DNA of 64,000 nucleotides from assembly GCA_958299035.1 (NCBI GenBank), contig CATQJL010000112.1, forward strand, positions 68,231,117 through 68,295,116, in the 5' to 3' direction. A program made the position numbers and the translations under genes. Positions 32,816 to 45,420 of the stretch are shown here, in pieces. The notes beneath the pieces are model-generated. The model was not told where the DNA came from. It searched no databases and was given only the letters and a program-made list of their open reading frames with translations. The stretch is from Cylicocyclus nassatus. Lineage: Eukaryota > Nematoda > Chromadorea > Rhabditida > Strongylidae. How positions within the stretch are numbered: the first letter of the stretch is position 1; the number at the start of each line of letters is the position of its first letter.

Positions 32816-33254
32816 GATAAGAAGTTTAGGACTTGTTGCAACGAAAACTCACAATTGAAAAGACTTATTAATGGGACAACCTAATACACTGCGCTGAAGA
32901 CAAAAAGAAATATTAGGTTGGCTTACAAATAATTTTGGTCACTTTTGTGGCTTCTACAATTATTGCTGATTAATTTTTGTCCAGTGTTTGGTATCAATGG
33001 AAAGACAGCTTTAATAAGAATTAAAATGTACATTCTGTTTGAGTAGAATTTATTTTTCCAAGAAGCGAATGCGCAAAGAAGTGGGGTTCACCTTTTTCAT
33101 TGTGCAATAAACCAAAAAAACTTCGTTTTTTTCAATCAAAGAATATCAAAATGACACATCGCAATTTTTATTGTTAATCGCTAAATAGAGAAAACTTGCG
33201 TGTATCCAAGTACGAACTCATCTCTACATCCATCACAGAGTAAATACGAAGCTT
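32816..33254. other. No gene supported
   Basis: AT-rich sequence between two repeats; nothing recognised. Confidence 0.3.
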
Positions 33255-33881
33255 ACAAGGAGAGGATACTTAGTCGAAAGCACCAATCCAGATGAGACAT
33301 ATATCATCTTAAAGCGCTTGAAACGCTGATTCCAAATCTGCAGTTTCTAGCTGCGGAGCGGTTTTGTAGAGGAAGTTATGAGGGGTGTTTCCTCTGGGGT
33401 TGAGGCGCCCTCCACCAGGTCTCTCCCTACCTATGAGCACTGTAGAGGAGTACCAACTGGTGGCAGCTGACCTAGTGGTAAGTGACATGCTTGATAAAGA
33501 GAGTGTTAAGGTTTTAATCCCCTTCGCATGCTAAATTGAACTTCTAAATGGCTTTAAAGCCCTAAAGCATGAAACTTTTGATGATATCAATACTAATCGA
33601 AGTTAGAAGTGTTAAAAAACCAAAGTAATATGAGTATTAAAGTCTTTACTGTAATCTTCATTCAAGTTACTTACCATTAGGTCAGTTGCCACAGCTGATA
33701 CTTCTCTACAGTGCTTAGAGATGCGGGGAGACCGCCGCAGGGCGCTTAAACCCTTCATAACTTCTCCTACAAAACCGCTCCGCAGCTAGAAACTGCAGAT
33801 TTGAAATCAGCGTTTCAAGCGCTTTAAGATGACACATGTCTCATCTGGATTGGTGCTTTCGACTAAGTATCCTCTCCTTGT
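33255..33881. mobile_element. 627-bp foldback element
   Basis: ACAAGGAGAGGATACTTAGT at the left is inverted at ACTAAGTATCCTCTCCTTGT at the right, and about 225 bp per arm pair (for example TGCAGTTTCTAGCTGCGGAG against CTCCGCAGCTAGAAACTGCA). The arms include GC-rich 'gaggcgccc'/'gggcgc' blocks; the centre is AT-rich. No ORF. Confidence 0.85.
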
Positions 33882-35251
33882 TAGAAAATCAAGAATCAAG
33901 CTTTTCGAAAATTTGACTCTTAGGGGTATATCTTGAATAGATGATTATGATAATAAGAGCTCTGATCTTCTTCACCAGAAAATCTGGAAGAAAACATCAA
34001 GAAAAGTCTTTTTGCATGCCAAAACGAAATTGTTTTTAGCCAACCTAATGATTTTTGAAATAAAGTTGATCGTGCAGAGCAACGATTTGCATGACAATAA
34101 GATAATATATTGCAAGAATTGCTCAGATTTATATAGACAAAGGAGATTGCAATTAAGATGTCGATGCTATCAATTCGAGCTGCAGTAGGATTTTTCATAA
34201 TGACAACATACTCCAGGGTCAATAAAGGCTATGAATCTACACTTGCGGAATAGGAGCTTATAACAGGAAAGGAGCTAATGCTGCTGGATGAACTCTGCAT
34301 TTGCTGCTGCTTTGGAATTGTACAATACTCCCACTTTTAAGCCATTTATCTACATAAAGTGGTCATTGGACCCTTTTCTCACTGATCTGATAAGCTCTTT
34401 ATTGAACTTCATGTCGATAGCACGAAATCTCAGTGAACGATTGTAGTTTTGTGAGTACAAATCATCAGTTCATAGAGTTGAAAGCTACATTGGGGGGAGT
34501 GAATTTTAAGACTACTGAAGATCAACAGCACTCTTTTCTAATCGAAGCAGAGTTAACAAAAGCTTACTTCTTTTGAGTCTACGAGTGCAAAATATTCATA
34601 GTACGCGTGATGACTTGCTAACAGGACTAAATGCAGAAGCATTTTGGGCAAAATCAATGTCCTTTTTGCAGAGTTTCAATATGACGAGTTGTAGCTTTGT
34701 CAAACTCTAAATTGAGTGAAATAGAAACCATCGAAAGCTGTTAATCGTTGCAATTTAGTGCACAAGTGTGTACTGTTATGGCAAAAGAGAGGAACAAACA
34801 CTGAAAAGAAATTTTCTTTTATTAGACCACGCTTTCAACGGGTCACAGCTTCCTACAAGTTTTGTTAGTATGCCCGCTAATCAGATTCATCTTATAGCGC
34901 TAGCTAGTAGTACGCGTAGAATAAAAAAGGGCTTCAGCAATGGGTTTCGCAAAAAGAAAGAACAAAATTTTGAAATTGTCAACTTCTTTTTACCCTATTT
35001 GTGATGAGCTCGAAAGCACCAAGTCATGGAAATTTTCAATTCCTTGTACACTCAAAAACTCTTTTACCCTGGAGCTTAGATAGATGAACAAAGCTTTGCT
35101 TATTGCGTTCTTCTGAAAGTTTTGAGCTCAGGAATACCCGCAGCGACTATCCATTTTGGCGAGTCGATTTCTCAGTCCATATAATTTCAAAAAATATAGT
35201 GTGCAATGAGTCGTCAATAGCTACTGCATACAGCAGGTATGTTTTAAAGGA
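33882..35251. other. No gene supported; AT-rich
   Basis: Short frames on both strands (33920-34222 minus, 34768-35004 plus) lack splice-site support or recognisable motifs. Upstream exons of the 35252 gene could be hidden here. Confidence 0.3.
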
Positions 35252-35597
35252 ATGCGACCATCTATTTCCGGTACGGACATCTCAGTGAAAAAGCGGTAAG
35301 TTTCTGGTGTGCTTTGCTTCCGATTTTTCTCAATTTTTGTGGAAATTTTGGGTAAAGCCGCGGACTGGCAGGACTAGGGGAGACATTTGGTGGGTTGAAG
35401 TCATTGATGAAGCCTTAAGGCGACCATCTACTCCCGTTTCGGACATGTGGCTAGCGGGTTGTTGCTCCTCTGGTATTATCTTTGCTTTCGCAATCATTGT
35501 GGAAATAAGATTAGGTGAATGCCAAAAACTGATAGAGCTGAAGGAAAAATTTGGTGAGCTGGAATCACTGATAAAGCCGAAACATTCTAGGCCTTGA
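35252..35597 (+). CDS. Candidate two-exon gene, 89-aa single-pass membrane protein
   Basis: Exon 1 is 35252-35295 (ATG...AAGCG|gtaagt) and exon 2 is 35372-35597, with a 76-bp intron ending ctggcag. The join (CG|G) keeps frame through to TGA. The product starts MRPSISGTDISVKKR, has a hydrophobic stretch (about residues 46-60, SSGIIFAFAIIVEI) and a charged helix-like tail (QKLIELKEKFGELESLIK). One transmembrane span with a short coiled-coil-like end is likely, but I recognise no family. The words RPSIS-GTDI and RPSTP-VSDM in the two exons suggest a small internal repeat. An alternative donor (CAG|gtatgt at 35236) leaves room for other models. Confidence 0.35.
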
Positions 35598-36273
35598 ACG
35601 AGGATGAAAGCGTTGAAATGTAAGCCCTTTGACACTGACGATTACAGTAGCATCTCACAACCTGTAGGCACAAAAGAACACATTACATCTACAGACTACG
35701 ATCACGCAACAGATGGCATGCATAGAGTGCGCAGGCAGTCGTACAGAAATGTCAAGCAAGGACATGCATTAGTTGACCTCTAAAGCTTACAAAATACAGA
35801 TCTTCTTTAACGAGGGAGAGGACAGACACATGACCCAATGCCATTCAATAAGAAGCCGGAGAGTGATGGTGAGAATAGGCTCTTGGACTGATGAATGCCG
35901 AGGAACGACAAGGCTTCGGGAAATTCCGCGCGGAACGAAAAATGTAACGAACAAACGCAAATAACCAAGTTCAAAGTGCGAGTTTAAAGAAAAGGTTTTT
36001 CATGAGCGTGGGTAGTTGGAGTTGGGCAGCGAAGACTAGCTAGGAGAGTCATTTACAAATTGGAAGCAAACATGGAACAGGGTACTGTTTTCTATTGATT
36101 TCCGTAGAAAAGTGCTTCTGCGGGTCCTCTAATGTTATAGAGTGGGTCACTGGCACATCGAAGTTATCAGTACTGGATTGAGTCCGTCCGCTACAGTCCC
36201 TCCAGTCGTCCCTACAAAGATTTTGTTACAATGTGCGCCGCTTGTCCAATGGGTAGCTGCCTCTTCTAACCAA
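35598..36273. other. No gene supported
   Basis: Only short frames, for example 35773-35964, with no splice-site logic. Confidence 0.3.
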
Positions 36274-36591
36274 GGCTCCCGCCAGAGTGCCGAAGCCATG
36301 CCAGCGCTGAGCTAGCACCGAGCTGTCCCGGCGCTGTTTCGATGTACACATGCATTTCGTTCGGGGCGGGGCTAGCTGACCCTGTGCCGGCAATGCGCTA
36401 CCGGAGCTTTTCACAGGGATTTCGAACGATAGTCGGTGCGTTTACTTGGGTAAAAAAATAGGTCAGCTAGCCCCGTCCCGAACAAAATACACGTATATCG
36501 ATCGAATCAGCGCCGGGACAGCTCGGCGCTAGCTCGGCACTGGCTCGGCGTGGCGCAGCGCTAGCATGGCTTCGGCACTCTGGCGGGAGCC
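36274..36591. mobile_element. 318-bp GC-rich foldback element
   Basis: GGCTCCCGCCAGAGTGCCGA at the left is inverted exactly at the right end. The arms continue through GCCATGC, GAGCTGTCCCGGCGCTG and GGGGCTAGCTGACC (and complements), about 120 bp each, around a 90-bp loop. No ORF. Confidence 0.85.
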
Positions 36592-36637
36592 TAAAGAAAT
36601 CTCACCTCTGCCTTCTAAACTATTAGATCGTTCCATA

Positions 36638-37197
36638 GGGTTGTTTCATACTGCTGCACTGACTGCAGCAGACTGCAGCTGACTGCACTGACCGCAGCAG
36701 ACTACAGCAGACTGCAGCAGACTGGAGCATACTGCAGCAGACTGCAGCAGACTGAAGCAACTGCAGCAGACTGCAGCAGACTGAAGCAGACTGCAGCAGA
36801 CTGCACTGACCGCACGACCGCACAATCGCTGCATCCTTTCGTAAAAGAGAAAACAGTTGCGAATACATCAAACACCGTGATTTACGCCTAGAAAGTTCAT
36901 AGGTTCTAACTTACTCTTCTCAATCAAGTTTTGGCGATTATTTTTCTTTAATATGCTCATATTTGTTCAGATTCCTTTTGTCATTGCATATACCTATTTT
37001 ACTCCCGCTCGTGTTGTCTACTGGGGCATATATTGTTAAGAGACTATTTGAGCTACAACTATTTATCTTCTCCACCTTCACAAAGGGATGTAGCGATCTG
37101 TGCGGCCCTGCTGTCAATGCGGTCAGCTGCAGTCTGCTGCAGTCTACTGCAGTCTGTTGCAGTCTGCTGCGGTCAGTTCGGCAGTCTGAAACAACCC
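36638..37197. mobile_element. Foldback element with CTGCAG-rich 10-mer arrays in both arms
   Basis: Ends GGGTTGTTTCATACTGC and GCAGTCTGAAACAACCC are inverted. The left arm holds about 16 copies of a ~10-bp unit (GACTGCAGCA, 36655-36815); the right arm holds only about 6 in reverse (37118-37172). Both sides then share a CGCTGCATCC(T)TT / AAAGGGATGTAGCG block. The minus-strand Leu/Gln/Ser/Ala/Val/Cys frame across the array is a translation of the repeat. Confidence 0.8.
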
Positions 37198-38051
37198 ATA
37201 AGTTTGTAGAGTTTTTATTTAGTAGCTATTTTTTGATGAAGCGATTAGTTTACCGCAAAGGCCCGTACCATTCGAAAGAGCTGATCTTGCTCTACAAGAA
37301 TTGTTGTTCGTTTTTGGAGCAAATCCAGATTCCCTTGTTTTATGATTTTTCAAAGCAAAGTTTTTTGAGAGGCAAAAATTGGTGATTTCGGCACTGCACG
37401 TTCCGTATTTGGTCCTATACCGCAAAATGTTATCCTCATATGTAGGCGAAAGGTTAGCAGCAGGCAAGATTGGTATACTGACAAATTTGCAGCACACCGA
37501 TATGCCAGGAACTGAATAAACAAGGTCTCAGTAGATGCTATCTGTTTGCTACTGCTTGAGATTTGCGCGCTCTTTAGCGACAGACAGTGTCGATCCTTCT
37601 GTCGGGCCTTGACGAATGCGATGGTTCTTCTAAATCGTGTAGATGTATGAGTACAAGCTCTGGCCAACATTTCAAGCTTTCCCATAATTGGAGTATGAAT
37701 CCTCTAGATTGTAACAAACTCAGAACATCTACACACATGGTAGAAGCGCGCTTTTTTTCTTTCCATAGTATCTTTCTAGATGAAGAGACTACTTTTATAT
37801 GCACCATAGTCCCGTAAACAGTTGTTTTTCATAACTCAAAACAATCTTTAATGAAAAATTTCCACCTATGGTCTCCGTAAATGGGTCGAAAGTTGCAGTT
37901 GCCGAAATCACCCATTTTTGCCTCTCAAATCCGAAAGCGAAAACATCTTTTGTAGAGCAAAATCAGCTCTTTCGAATGGTGCAGGTGTTTTGCCGCAAAC
38001 CAACGGCTTCATCAAAAAATGGCTGCTGAAATAAAAACTCTACGGACTTAT
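37198..38051. mobile_element. 854-bp foldback element abutting the previous one
   Basis: ATAAGTTTGTAGAGTTTTTA (37198) is inverted near 38051, with AAAAAATGG/CTGAAATAAAAA, GGCAAAAATTGGTGATTTCGG against CCGAAATCACCCATTTTTGCC, and GCTCTACA blocks, about 190 bp per arm. The loop (37395-37885) has no recognisable gene. Confidence 0.75.
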
Positions 38052-39640
38052 AAAATGACCTAATATAACAAACTCTCCATGTTCGATACTCCTAATACAC
38101 ATAAAAGAACTTCCAACGCTGAGTTACCTCATCTGTATCAATGTTCCGTCTGCAACTGCAAAGTAGCGAAGTCGATTCTGAGTAAGGAGGTCCCCTGAGG
38201 CTACTAAAATTTGTTAAAGACTAACACTGAACATGTTAGGACAATTTTGTCTCGCACTGATGCCCTTAAACTCACTGTGCTACAAAAGCAACCATTATCT
38301 GCAGACGAATACACTGGTGATTTGAGATTTGATGCAATTTTGCTATGAGGCTGTCCAATGCAACTTCTTCAAAACCTGCTCATAGTTCGCGTTCATGATT
38401 GGAAAGTTTTGAGAGCAAAGCAAGAGTGACAACACACTTATTTTCTGTGCCCTATTTTCGGGCCCGCAATCCCCCGAGTTAAGTGACTTTTCATACGATG
38501 AGCAATTCCGAGGTGCGAGGTGCGATCACCTACTGTCAGTTTGAAGTCTCGCACCTCCACTTCCAGTATATTGATGGAAGGGTATAAGAAGTGGAGACGG
38601 AATTACCATACGATTGCTCCCACATCATATTGGCCTTTTGGCAACGATCCAATGAGATTTATCAGATTTGTGTCTACGGCTTTATTTTGAAAAAGAAGCA
38701 TCTAGTATAGGCTCGTACCGCGAAACCGGGAAGAAGAAATTGAATGCTGTATGAAGTTGAAAAGAGTCTGCTTTGAAAAATAACACTATGAGTTGAACTA
38801 CTAATAGCCTAAGTCCTAGATGAATCGGTTATAGGTAAAAATGAAATCAATTGTAGATCAGCGTAGGTGGCGAAAAAATCCATTACAAGTGGGGAAGTTT
38901 ACACGCGCGTGATAATCTTAAGTGTTTCTCTTTTTCATTTCAAATTGCCGTTTCGAGTTGTTTTCTCTAAGTGTAGTCCTTTCTAGACAGACACTCCTTT
39001 TTTCTAGATAAAAGTATGGGTATGTTGATTTAGGATCATGCATTTTACTGTTTCTCAAGTATAGACTGTACGGGTCCGAGCTTGTATATGTTTGTTATTA
39101 ACATGTTATACTACAATAAAAAATTAGAAAGAGAGATACCTAATTGCAGAAGCAGCCTTACGTTATACGGTCGTAGGGCTCACTGGCTCCTGGCTGGCCT
39201 CCTCAGCCAGACAAGAGCAGCCATACGAGTTCAGTTGCGTCCCGACAAAAGAACCTTGTGTAAATCTTATTATTACTATTGCTCACTCAACATCAACAGG
39301 TACAAGATGATATCATACAACAATCAAAATTTAAATATTCTTTATATTACGCGCAAAATCAGAGCGTGCAAATTCAAGCAGCTCGGAAAAGATTGTTTAC
39401 ATGGATATCTCAATGCCGGAATTTGCAACGATTTCCACTTGCTTTATTCGAGTTTCTCGAGGCTTAGATGCGCCACGACTGTACACTACTTTTGGCAGTT
39501 CCACTGCAACGTTCAAGTTCATTGAGTTCAAGTTTAGTTTTTCCTAAGCACTGAATGAATGAATTGACAGAAGTGATACTGCCTGATTGAAACTTGACTC
39601 ATACGCATTTTCGAGCCCTTTTCGAGCTCACTCAAAGCAA
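38052..39640. other. No gene supported
   Basis: Contains a small imperfect inverted pair (GAGGTGCGAGGTGCG / CTCGCACCTC, 38510-38570) and a 147-codon plus frame (39082-39525) whose Tyr/Asn/Lys-rich composition looks like AT-rich noise. Confidence 0.3.
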
Positions 39641-39657
39641 TCCCAATTCATCGACAG

Positions 39658-39879
39658 GTGTTTCTGAAACAAATGTATCCATTTGTACAAATCAGCCGGC
39701 CCCGAATTCACGTCATAGAGTACTTCGTGGATGCAAACATTGCCGCTTTTATTAGCGATCAAAGCGAGGAGATCAATATCTCATTGTTAGCAAATAGCTC
39801 CACGAGGTTTGGAAAATTTGACTTGCGCCAAGTAGCAAGTAGTGTCGTAGATTATGTTGGAAATGCATGTAATGTTTAA
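39658..39879 (+). CDS. Candidate terminal exon, unidentified
   Basis: An open frame of 73 codons plus stop follows tcatcgacag, a fair splice acceptor, and begins GTG TTT CTG. The peptide has balanced composition (for example RIHVIEYFVDANIAAFISDQ) and ends VVDYVGNACNV. No domain recognised and no upstream exon joined, so this could be chance. Confidence 0.22.
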   Translation: MFLKQMYPFVQISRPRIHVIEYFVDANIAAFISDQSEEINISLLANSSTRFGKFDLRQVASSVVDYVGNACNV

Positions 39880-41975
39880 CCCTGTAGACGCTGCCAGTCT
39901 CATGTGCTTACCATAAACTCCGAGAACCAAAAATGATACTCAAGAGTGACAAGATTTTTTACAGTAAGTAGAGTTCCGTATACGATGGCTCTCACATACG
40001 ACCCATTCTCGCACTGTGCAGTATTGCGCTCTCGTCTGTTGGTGAAGCTCAAATTCCATCATTCGCTCTTCTTACTGTTTCATGAAGGTGTTCGTGAATC
40101 CAAAAGAGCGGAGTAAGAGAGCAAAGGAGAATGCCGACCTCCAATAATGGCTTGATCTGGACAACTTTCACTAATCGCGAGTGTTTTTTTGGCTCACCGA
40201 ACTGTGCGCTTTGCAATGGCAGCAGTCTATGTTGAGTACATCAAATATATTATATTATTCTTTTCTTTGTTCAAATCTAGAGTTCGTTTACTTGCATGGA
40301 GACCCTGCGAATGTCCGAGAACATCGCCGATGATCTTTTCTGAGCGTTCACCGCTTTCAGCGGCATTCGTACTTCCTGGTGTATTTTATCGAAAAGTACA
40401 CAGAGCGTTTTACCGATCATTGGACCTGTGTCCCTTACTTCAATGGAAAGAATTAAATCCATAGCGTTCATGTTGAAGTAGTTGTCATCAGCAGTGTCCT
40501 GACTGCGACAGCACTGACTCAAAGCATCCGTTCTACTAGTGCGAGTAAATTTAGCAGGCATTGTGGATCGGATACAATGACATTGTATCCGGATGAAATG
40601 AACGCACAATCACAAGCTGTGAAGGCAAATGATCGAATCTATGGTCTATGTTGAGGCATAGACGCAGTGAGGTCAAAGAGTAACGATTTCTGACAGCGAG
40701 AGACTTCGAAAAGCAATGCTTCAACGTGAAGGTCTGACAAGTTTGTCAAGGCTCAACAGTCCGCAATGCTCCGTCGCCACAATTTTGAAAGCCGTTAACA
40801 ACTGGATTAGACTTTTGAGATGCAGATCATCTAAACTTACTAAGAGACGCGAGCACGCTTTGGCTACGTCCAATTAACAAGTTCATGAGCTTGTCTTAAC
40901 GCGTTTTGGTATATTACTATTTAATCTTAACGACGACGCCTAATTTTGCGTAGCGGCGCTGTGGGACGACACGATTTTGCACAACACTTTCGGCGTGGGA
41001 AAGTTTTGTGTTTATTTACGAGATGTAAAGCTGTTTTGTAAACAGCTACAATCATCTTCTTGGACGACGAAACTCACAGATTCTGAGAGTACAAAAAATC
41101 GGAAGAAATACTGAAGTGTGGAAAAAAAATACTAAACCTGGAAAGCTTATGATTTTGGAAATGTTGGCCACCGGTGGTCCATATCGTCCCTGGCAGCAAA
41201 AAGTGCGTGCGCCACCGGCGGTCCACATCGTCGTTAATGGGTTAAGAATTGGTGGAAAACCTGTTCGTTGGTTAACAAGCTCGAACATGTTCTTTCAAAT
41301 ACTCCGTAGTAAACCAAGCAAAACGCGTTAGAACTCACACATGAACTGTCAATCAAGCAGACGTAAGGTGTGCTCTGATACTTTCATGGTCTTTGGGGGT
41401 TCTGCCATAACCTCTGTACTTCTTGCAACTCTATGATTTTTGTGATTTCAGTTCTTGTGTCATTGATCCTTGAGTTGCCGTTATCAATGCAGCGCTCGCT
41501 TCAACAATGATGGCTCAATTACGTTCAAGCACAACATAAATACAGAAAGTCGATGAGCATCACGATTGTAGTTGAATTGTGAAAGTAAAAATTGCGATTC
41601 GTGGATCACAAGAACCACATGAATCACAGCAATCATGAAAGAAGCAGGAATCACAGGAATCATGGAAGAAACAGGAATCACAGCTATAATAAGCATTGCT
41701 GCTAATAAAAGCCGATTATAAGCCGATTTTTCTGGCTTTCGCAAAAGGATGAGAAATAAAACTTGCAAACTAGGGGTTTACTGGCACAAGAACACAAGGA
41801 TGCGGCACTTTTTGCTCTGCGTACCGTTTTCTCTTGGGAAAAAACCTATGTAAGCACGTGCTGATAGATTATTCTTCGAATTCTGCTCAAGTGAGGCTAG
41901 TTCATGGTCCGGTAGCCTTTAGCGAGGGTGTCTTGCGTTATATATTCTTCGCAAATGTGATTATTGATTAGTCAT
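39880..41975. other. No gene supported
   Basis: Open frames at 40277-40609 (minus) and 41116-41331 (plus) were looked at without finding a family. An AATCAC(A/T)GGAATCA-type degenerate short repeat occupies 41600-41690. Confidence 0.3.
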
Positions 41976-43560
41976 AACAATCCTTCTATATATATAAAAC
42001 CGAATGGTGTACTTGTCTGTACGCTGGTGGATGCTGTCTGTAAGTCCTCGATGGTGTTATTCTGGTCGATGATGTTTTCGTGTCTGTCGTTTTCCAGTAT
42101 GGAAACTTGTTACTACTTCTACCAAATTTATCGATTACTTGCAAATTTTGAACTACGGGCCTCGGAGTTGGTACAGGGGGGTATGTTGATTACGAATACA
42201 ACATTAGTTTTTAGATTTATCAGTTATTTTTATCATTTTGTCGATTTCTTTGCAAAGTTCAAGCTACGGGGCTGGGAGTTGGCAAAGGGGGGTAATCGAG
42301 TATGCTGATTACGAATACAATATTAGTTTTTAGTATTATCAATTACTTTTTCATTTTATCGATTTTTTGCAAAGTTCGAGCTACGTCGCTGAGAGTTGGT
42401 ACAGGGGGGTAAGCGAACATGCTGATTACGAATATGATAACCACAAAAATGCCCATTACTTTTATCATTTTATCTATTTTTTGGCAAATTTTGAACTAAG
42501 GGGCTGGGAGTTGGCAAAGGGGGGTAATCGACTATGCTGATTACGAATACAATATTAGTTTTTAGTATTATCAATTACTTTTATCATTTTATCGATTTTT
42601 TGCAAAGTTCGAGCTACGTCGCTGAGAGTTGGTACAGGGGGTAAGCGAACATGCTGATTACGATTATGATAACCATTTTCAAAAATGCCCATTACTTTTA
42701 TCATTTTATCTATTTCTTGGCAAATTTTGAACTACGGGGCTGGGAGTTGGCAAAGGGGGGGGGGGTAATCGAGTAGCTGATTACGAATACAATATTAGTT
42801 TTTAGAATTATCAATTACTTTTATCATTTTATCGATTTTTTGTAAAGTTCCGACTACGGCGCTGAGAGTTGGCACATGGGAGTAAGCGAGCATGCCGATT
42901 ACGAATGTGATAACCATTTCAGAAACGCATTACTTCTGCTGGTTTAATTGTTTTTTGCAATGTTTGAATCACGGCGCTGGAGGTTGGTACAGACAGTTAA
43001 TTGAGCATGCTGCTCACGGACACATCCTTATTTTAAAAGTTATCAATTACCTTCACTGGCTTTACCAATTTTTTGCAAAGTTTAAGCCATGGAACTGGGA
43101 TTTGGCACATGGGGAAAAAGCGAGCATGCCGATTACGATTGTAATAAGTGTTCTTGAATGTATGATCGTCTCCACGATTCGCGTAGAGGCGGGTTGCGGA
43201 CTTTCCCTGATTCTAAGGATGAACTTGTTAAACCTCCACGTCGCATTGTTTTTCAAACTCTCTCGCTATGAGAAAACCGCCACGCTTTGAGTTGGCAAAA
43301 CGCCGCCTCTACACGAATCGTGGAGTCGATAATACCTATTATTTCTGTCGATTTCTCTAAGCTTTGTAAAATTAGAGTTACATGGCTGGCATTTGGCATA
43401 GTGTAGTGAGCACGCGCACTGCAAATAGTAACCGTTTTTGAGAATACCCATTACTTTTATTGATCTCGTCTTTTTTTAAAGCTGAAGCTACGAGGCTGAG
43501 ATGGCACTGGCCCGGGGTAAGTGAGCATGCTGGAAATTCTATAATCACACTCGGAATTGA
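41976..43560 (-). repeat. Longest copy of the dispersed repeat: about 8-9 internal ~118-bp units
   Basis: Starts with TATATATATAAAACCGAATG (the family tail in reverse), then repeats a unit containing TGATTACGAATACAATATTAG, TTTATCATTTTATCGATTTTT, GCAAAGTTC and GGGGCTGGGAGTTGGCA plus a G-run at roughly 115-125-bp intervals from about 42120 to 43130. Divergence grows to the right. A 156-bp MITE (43170-43325) interrupts it and weak units continue to about 43530. The start of the family (GGCTCCGCCCGG end) is not visible. Confidence 0.75.
43170..43325. mobile_element. 156-bp MITE nested in the dispersed repeat
   Basis: CTCCACGATTCGCGTAGAGG and its complement (one mismatch) bound the segment; GGCGG/CCGCC continue inward. 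It sits between two recognisable units of the surrounding tandem repeat. Confidence 0.75.
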
Positions 43561-43599
43561 AGAAGACGATAATTACCTAAAGTTGTTATAAATTCACTT

Positions 43600-45420
43600 T
43601 GGCCCGCCTTTTTTTTTTTCAAAAATCCTACTTCTGCCCCTAAAATCAGAAAAGCACAAAGAGCCTGGTCTCAAGGGAAGAAAAGGCTTATAATCTGAGG
43701 CGGCAAGACATTTCCGCCAAGAAATTCTACTTACTTGAAATTCACTTCTGGCCTTTTTGGTCTCGAGGGGAAAAGACTCATAAGCTCAGCCAGCAAGATA
43801 ATTCTATAAAGATTTAGATATAGATATAGATAATATAATTTCGGGGTGTCAATGTTTATTCATACAGGAGCTTGCTTCTTTGCAAAAACCATATTTCTGC
43901 CCCTAAAAGTAAAAAAGCACAAATTGCTCTCGAGGGAAGGACAAACCCACGAGCTTCATCCGACAGAACATTTTCGCTAAGACGTTTGACCCCCTGTACT
44001 TTGCAAAAACCAGTACTTCTGCCCCTAAAAGCAGAAAAGCACAGAGAATTTAGTCTCTCGGGAAGGACAGACTCACGAGCTTTTTTGCTACAGGACATTT
44101 TCACACTTTCGGCCCCTTCTACTTCGCAAAAGCCAGTACTTCTGCCCTGAAAGCAGAAGAGCACGGGGTGCTTGGTTTCGAGGGAAGAAAGAATCATGGC
44201 TTCAGGCAGCAAGATATTTTCGCCAGAAGTTTCTGGGTGTCAACGATTATGCAGAACTTGCTTGAAGTTCACTTCTCGCCCTTCTACTTTGCAAAACCCA
44301 TACTTCTACCCCTGAAAGCAAAAAAGCACAGGGAATTTAGTCTCGGGGGAAGAAAAATCATGGCTTCAGGCAGCAGGATATTTTCGCCAGAAGTTTGTGG
44401 GTTCAATGATTATACAAAAACTTGCTTAAATTTATTTCTGGCCATTCTACTTTGCAAAAACCACACTTCTCCCTTTGAAAGCAAAGCAGCACAGATAGCT
44501 TGGCTTCGAGGAAAAGAACCATGAGCTTCATGCGACAAACATTTTCGCTAAGGCGTTGACCCCCTCTTCGCAAAAACCAGTTCTTCTGCCCTTAAAAGCA
44601 AAAAAACACAAGGAATTTAGTCTTTAGGGAAGGACAGACCCGTTTCATCCGACAGGACATTTTCGCTAAGACGTTTGACTCCCAAACTTCGCAAAAACCA
44701 CGAAACTCAGAAACCACACTTCAGGCCCTAAAAGCAAAAAAGCACAAGGAGCTTGGTCTCATGGAAGAAAGAATTATGGCCTCAGGAAGCAAGATATTTT
44801 CGCCAGAAGTTTCTGGGTGTCGATGTTCTATTATACAGAAACTTGTTTGAAATTCGTGGCCATTCTACTCTACAAAACCCATACTTCTACCCCTAATAGC
44901 AAAATAGCACAGATAGCTTGGTCTCGAGGGGAAGAGACTCATAAGCTCAGCCAGCAACATACTTTCGCGGAAAACTTTTGGGTGTCAATGATTTCACAAA
45001 AACTTGTTTAAAATTCACTTGTGTCCATTCTACTCTGCAAAAACCAGACTTCTGCCTCTGAAGGCAGAAAAGTGGTCTCGAGGGTAAGACAGACCCATGA
45101 GCTTCTTGTGACAGGAAATTATCTTCGCTGAAAATTTTGGCCTTTTGAACTTCGCAAAAACCACGCTTTTGTCCATAGAAGCAAAAAAAAACAGGGAGCT
45201 TGGTCTCGAGGGAAGAAAAGACTCAGGGCTCAGGCAGCAAGATAATTGCGCCAAAAATTTTTAGGTGTCAATATTCAATTATATAGAGACCTGCTGGAGA
45301 AATTACGGCCCCTTCTTCTCAACCATATTTCTGCCCTTAAAAGCGGAAGCATAAGGAGCTTCGTTTCGAGGGAAGGAAAGTCCTAGGGTTTTATGCGACA
45401 GGACAGTTTCAGTAAGATTG
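43600..45420. repeat. Degenerate satellite, ~13 units of two length classes (~120 and ~163 bp)
   Basis: The core 'ACTTCTGCCCCTAAAAGCA' + AAAAAGCACA + 'GGTCTCGAGGGAAG' recurs at about 43630, 43890, 44015, 44140, 44305, 44466, 44582, 44720, 44884, 45048, 45168 and 45330, plus a shortened one at 43757. Spacing is either 116-138 or 161-165 bp; short units lack the 'gtcaatgattatacaaaaacttgcttgaaattc' part. The minus-strand frame (43856-44212) shows the repeat as FxGRSTGFC motifs and is not a gene. Confidence 0.85.

Noticed and set aside
36623..36871. Leu/Gln/Ser/Ala/Val/Cys-rich minus-strand frame
   Set aside because: Direct translation of the CTGCAG 10-mer array.
43856..44212. 118-codon minus-strand frame with FRGRSTGFC repeats
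   Set aside because: Translation of the satellite units; the frame breaks in neighbouring units.
43600..45420. CRISPR-like array
   Set aside because: Units are 116-165 bp and degenerate, with no constant short repeats or unique spacers, in a eukaryotic context.
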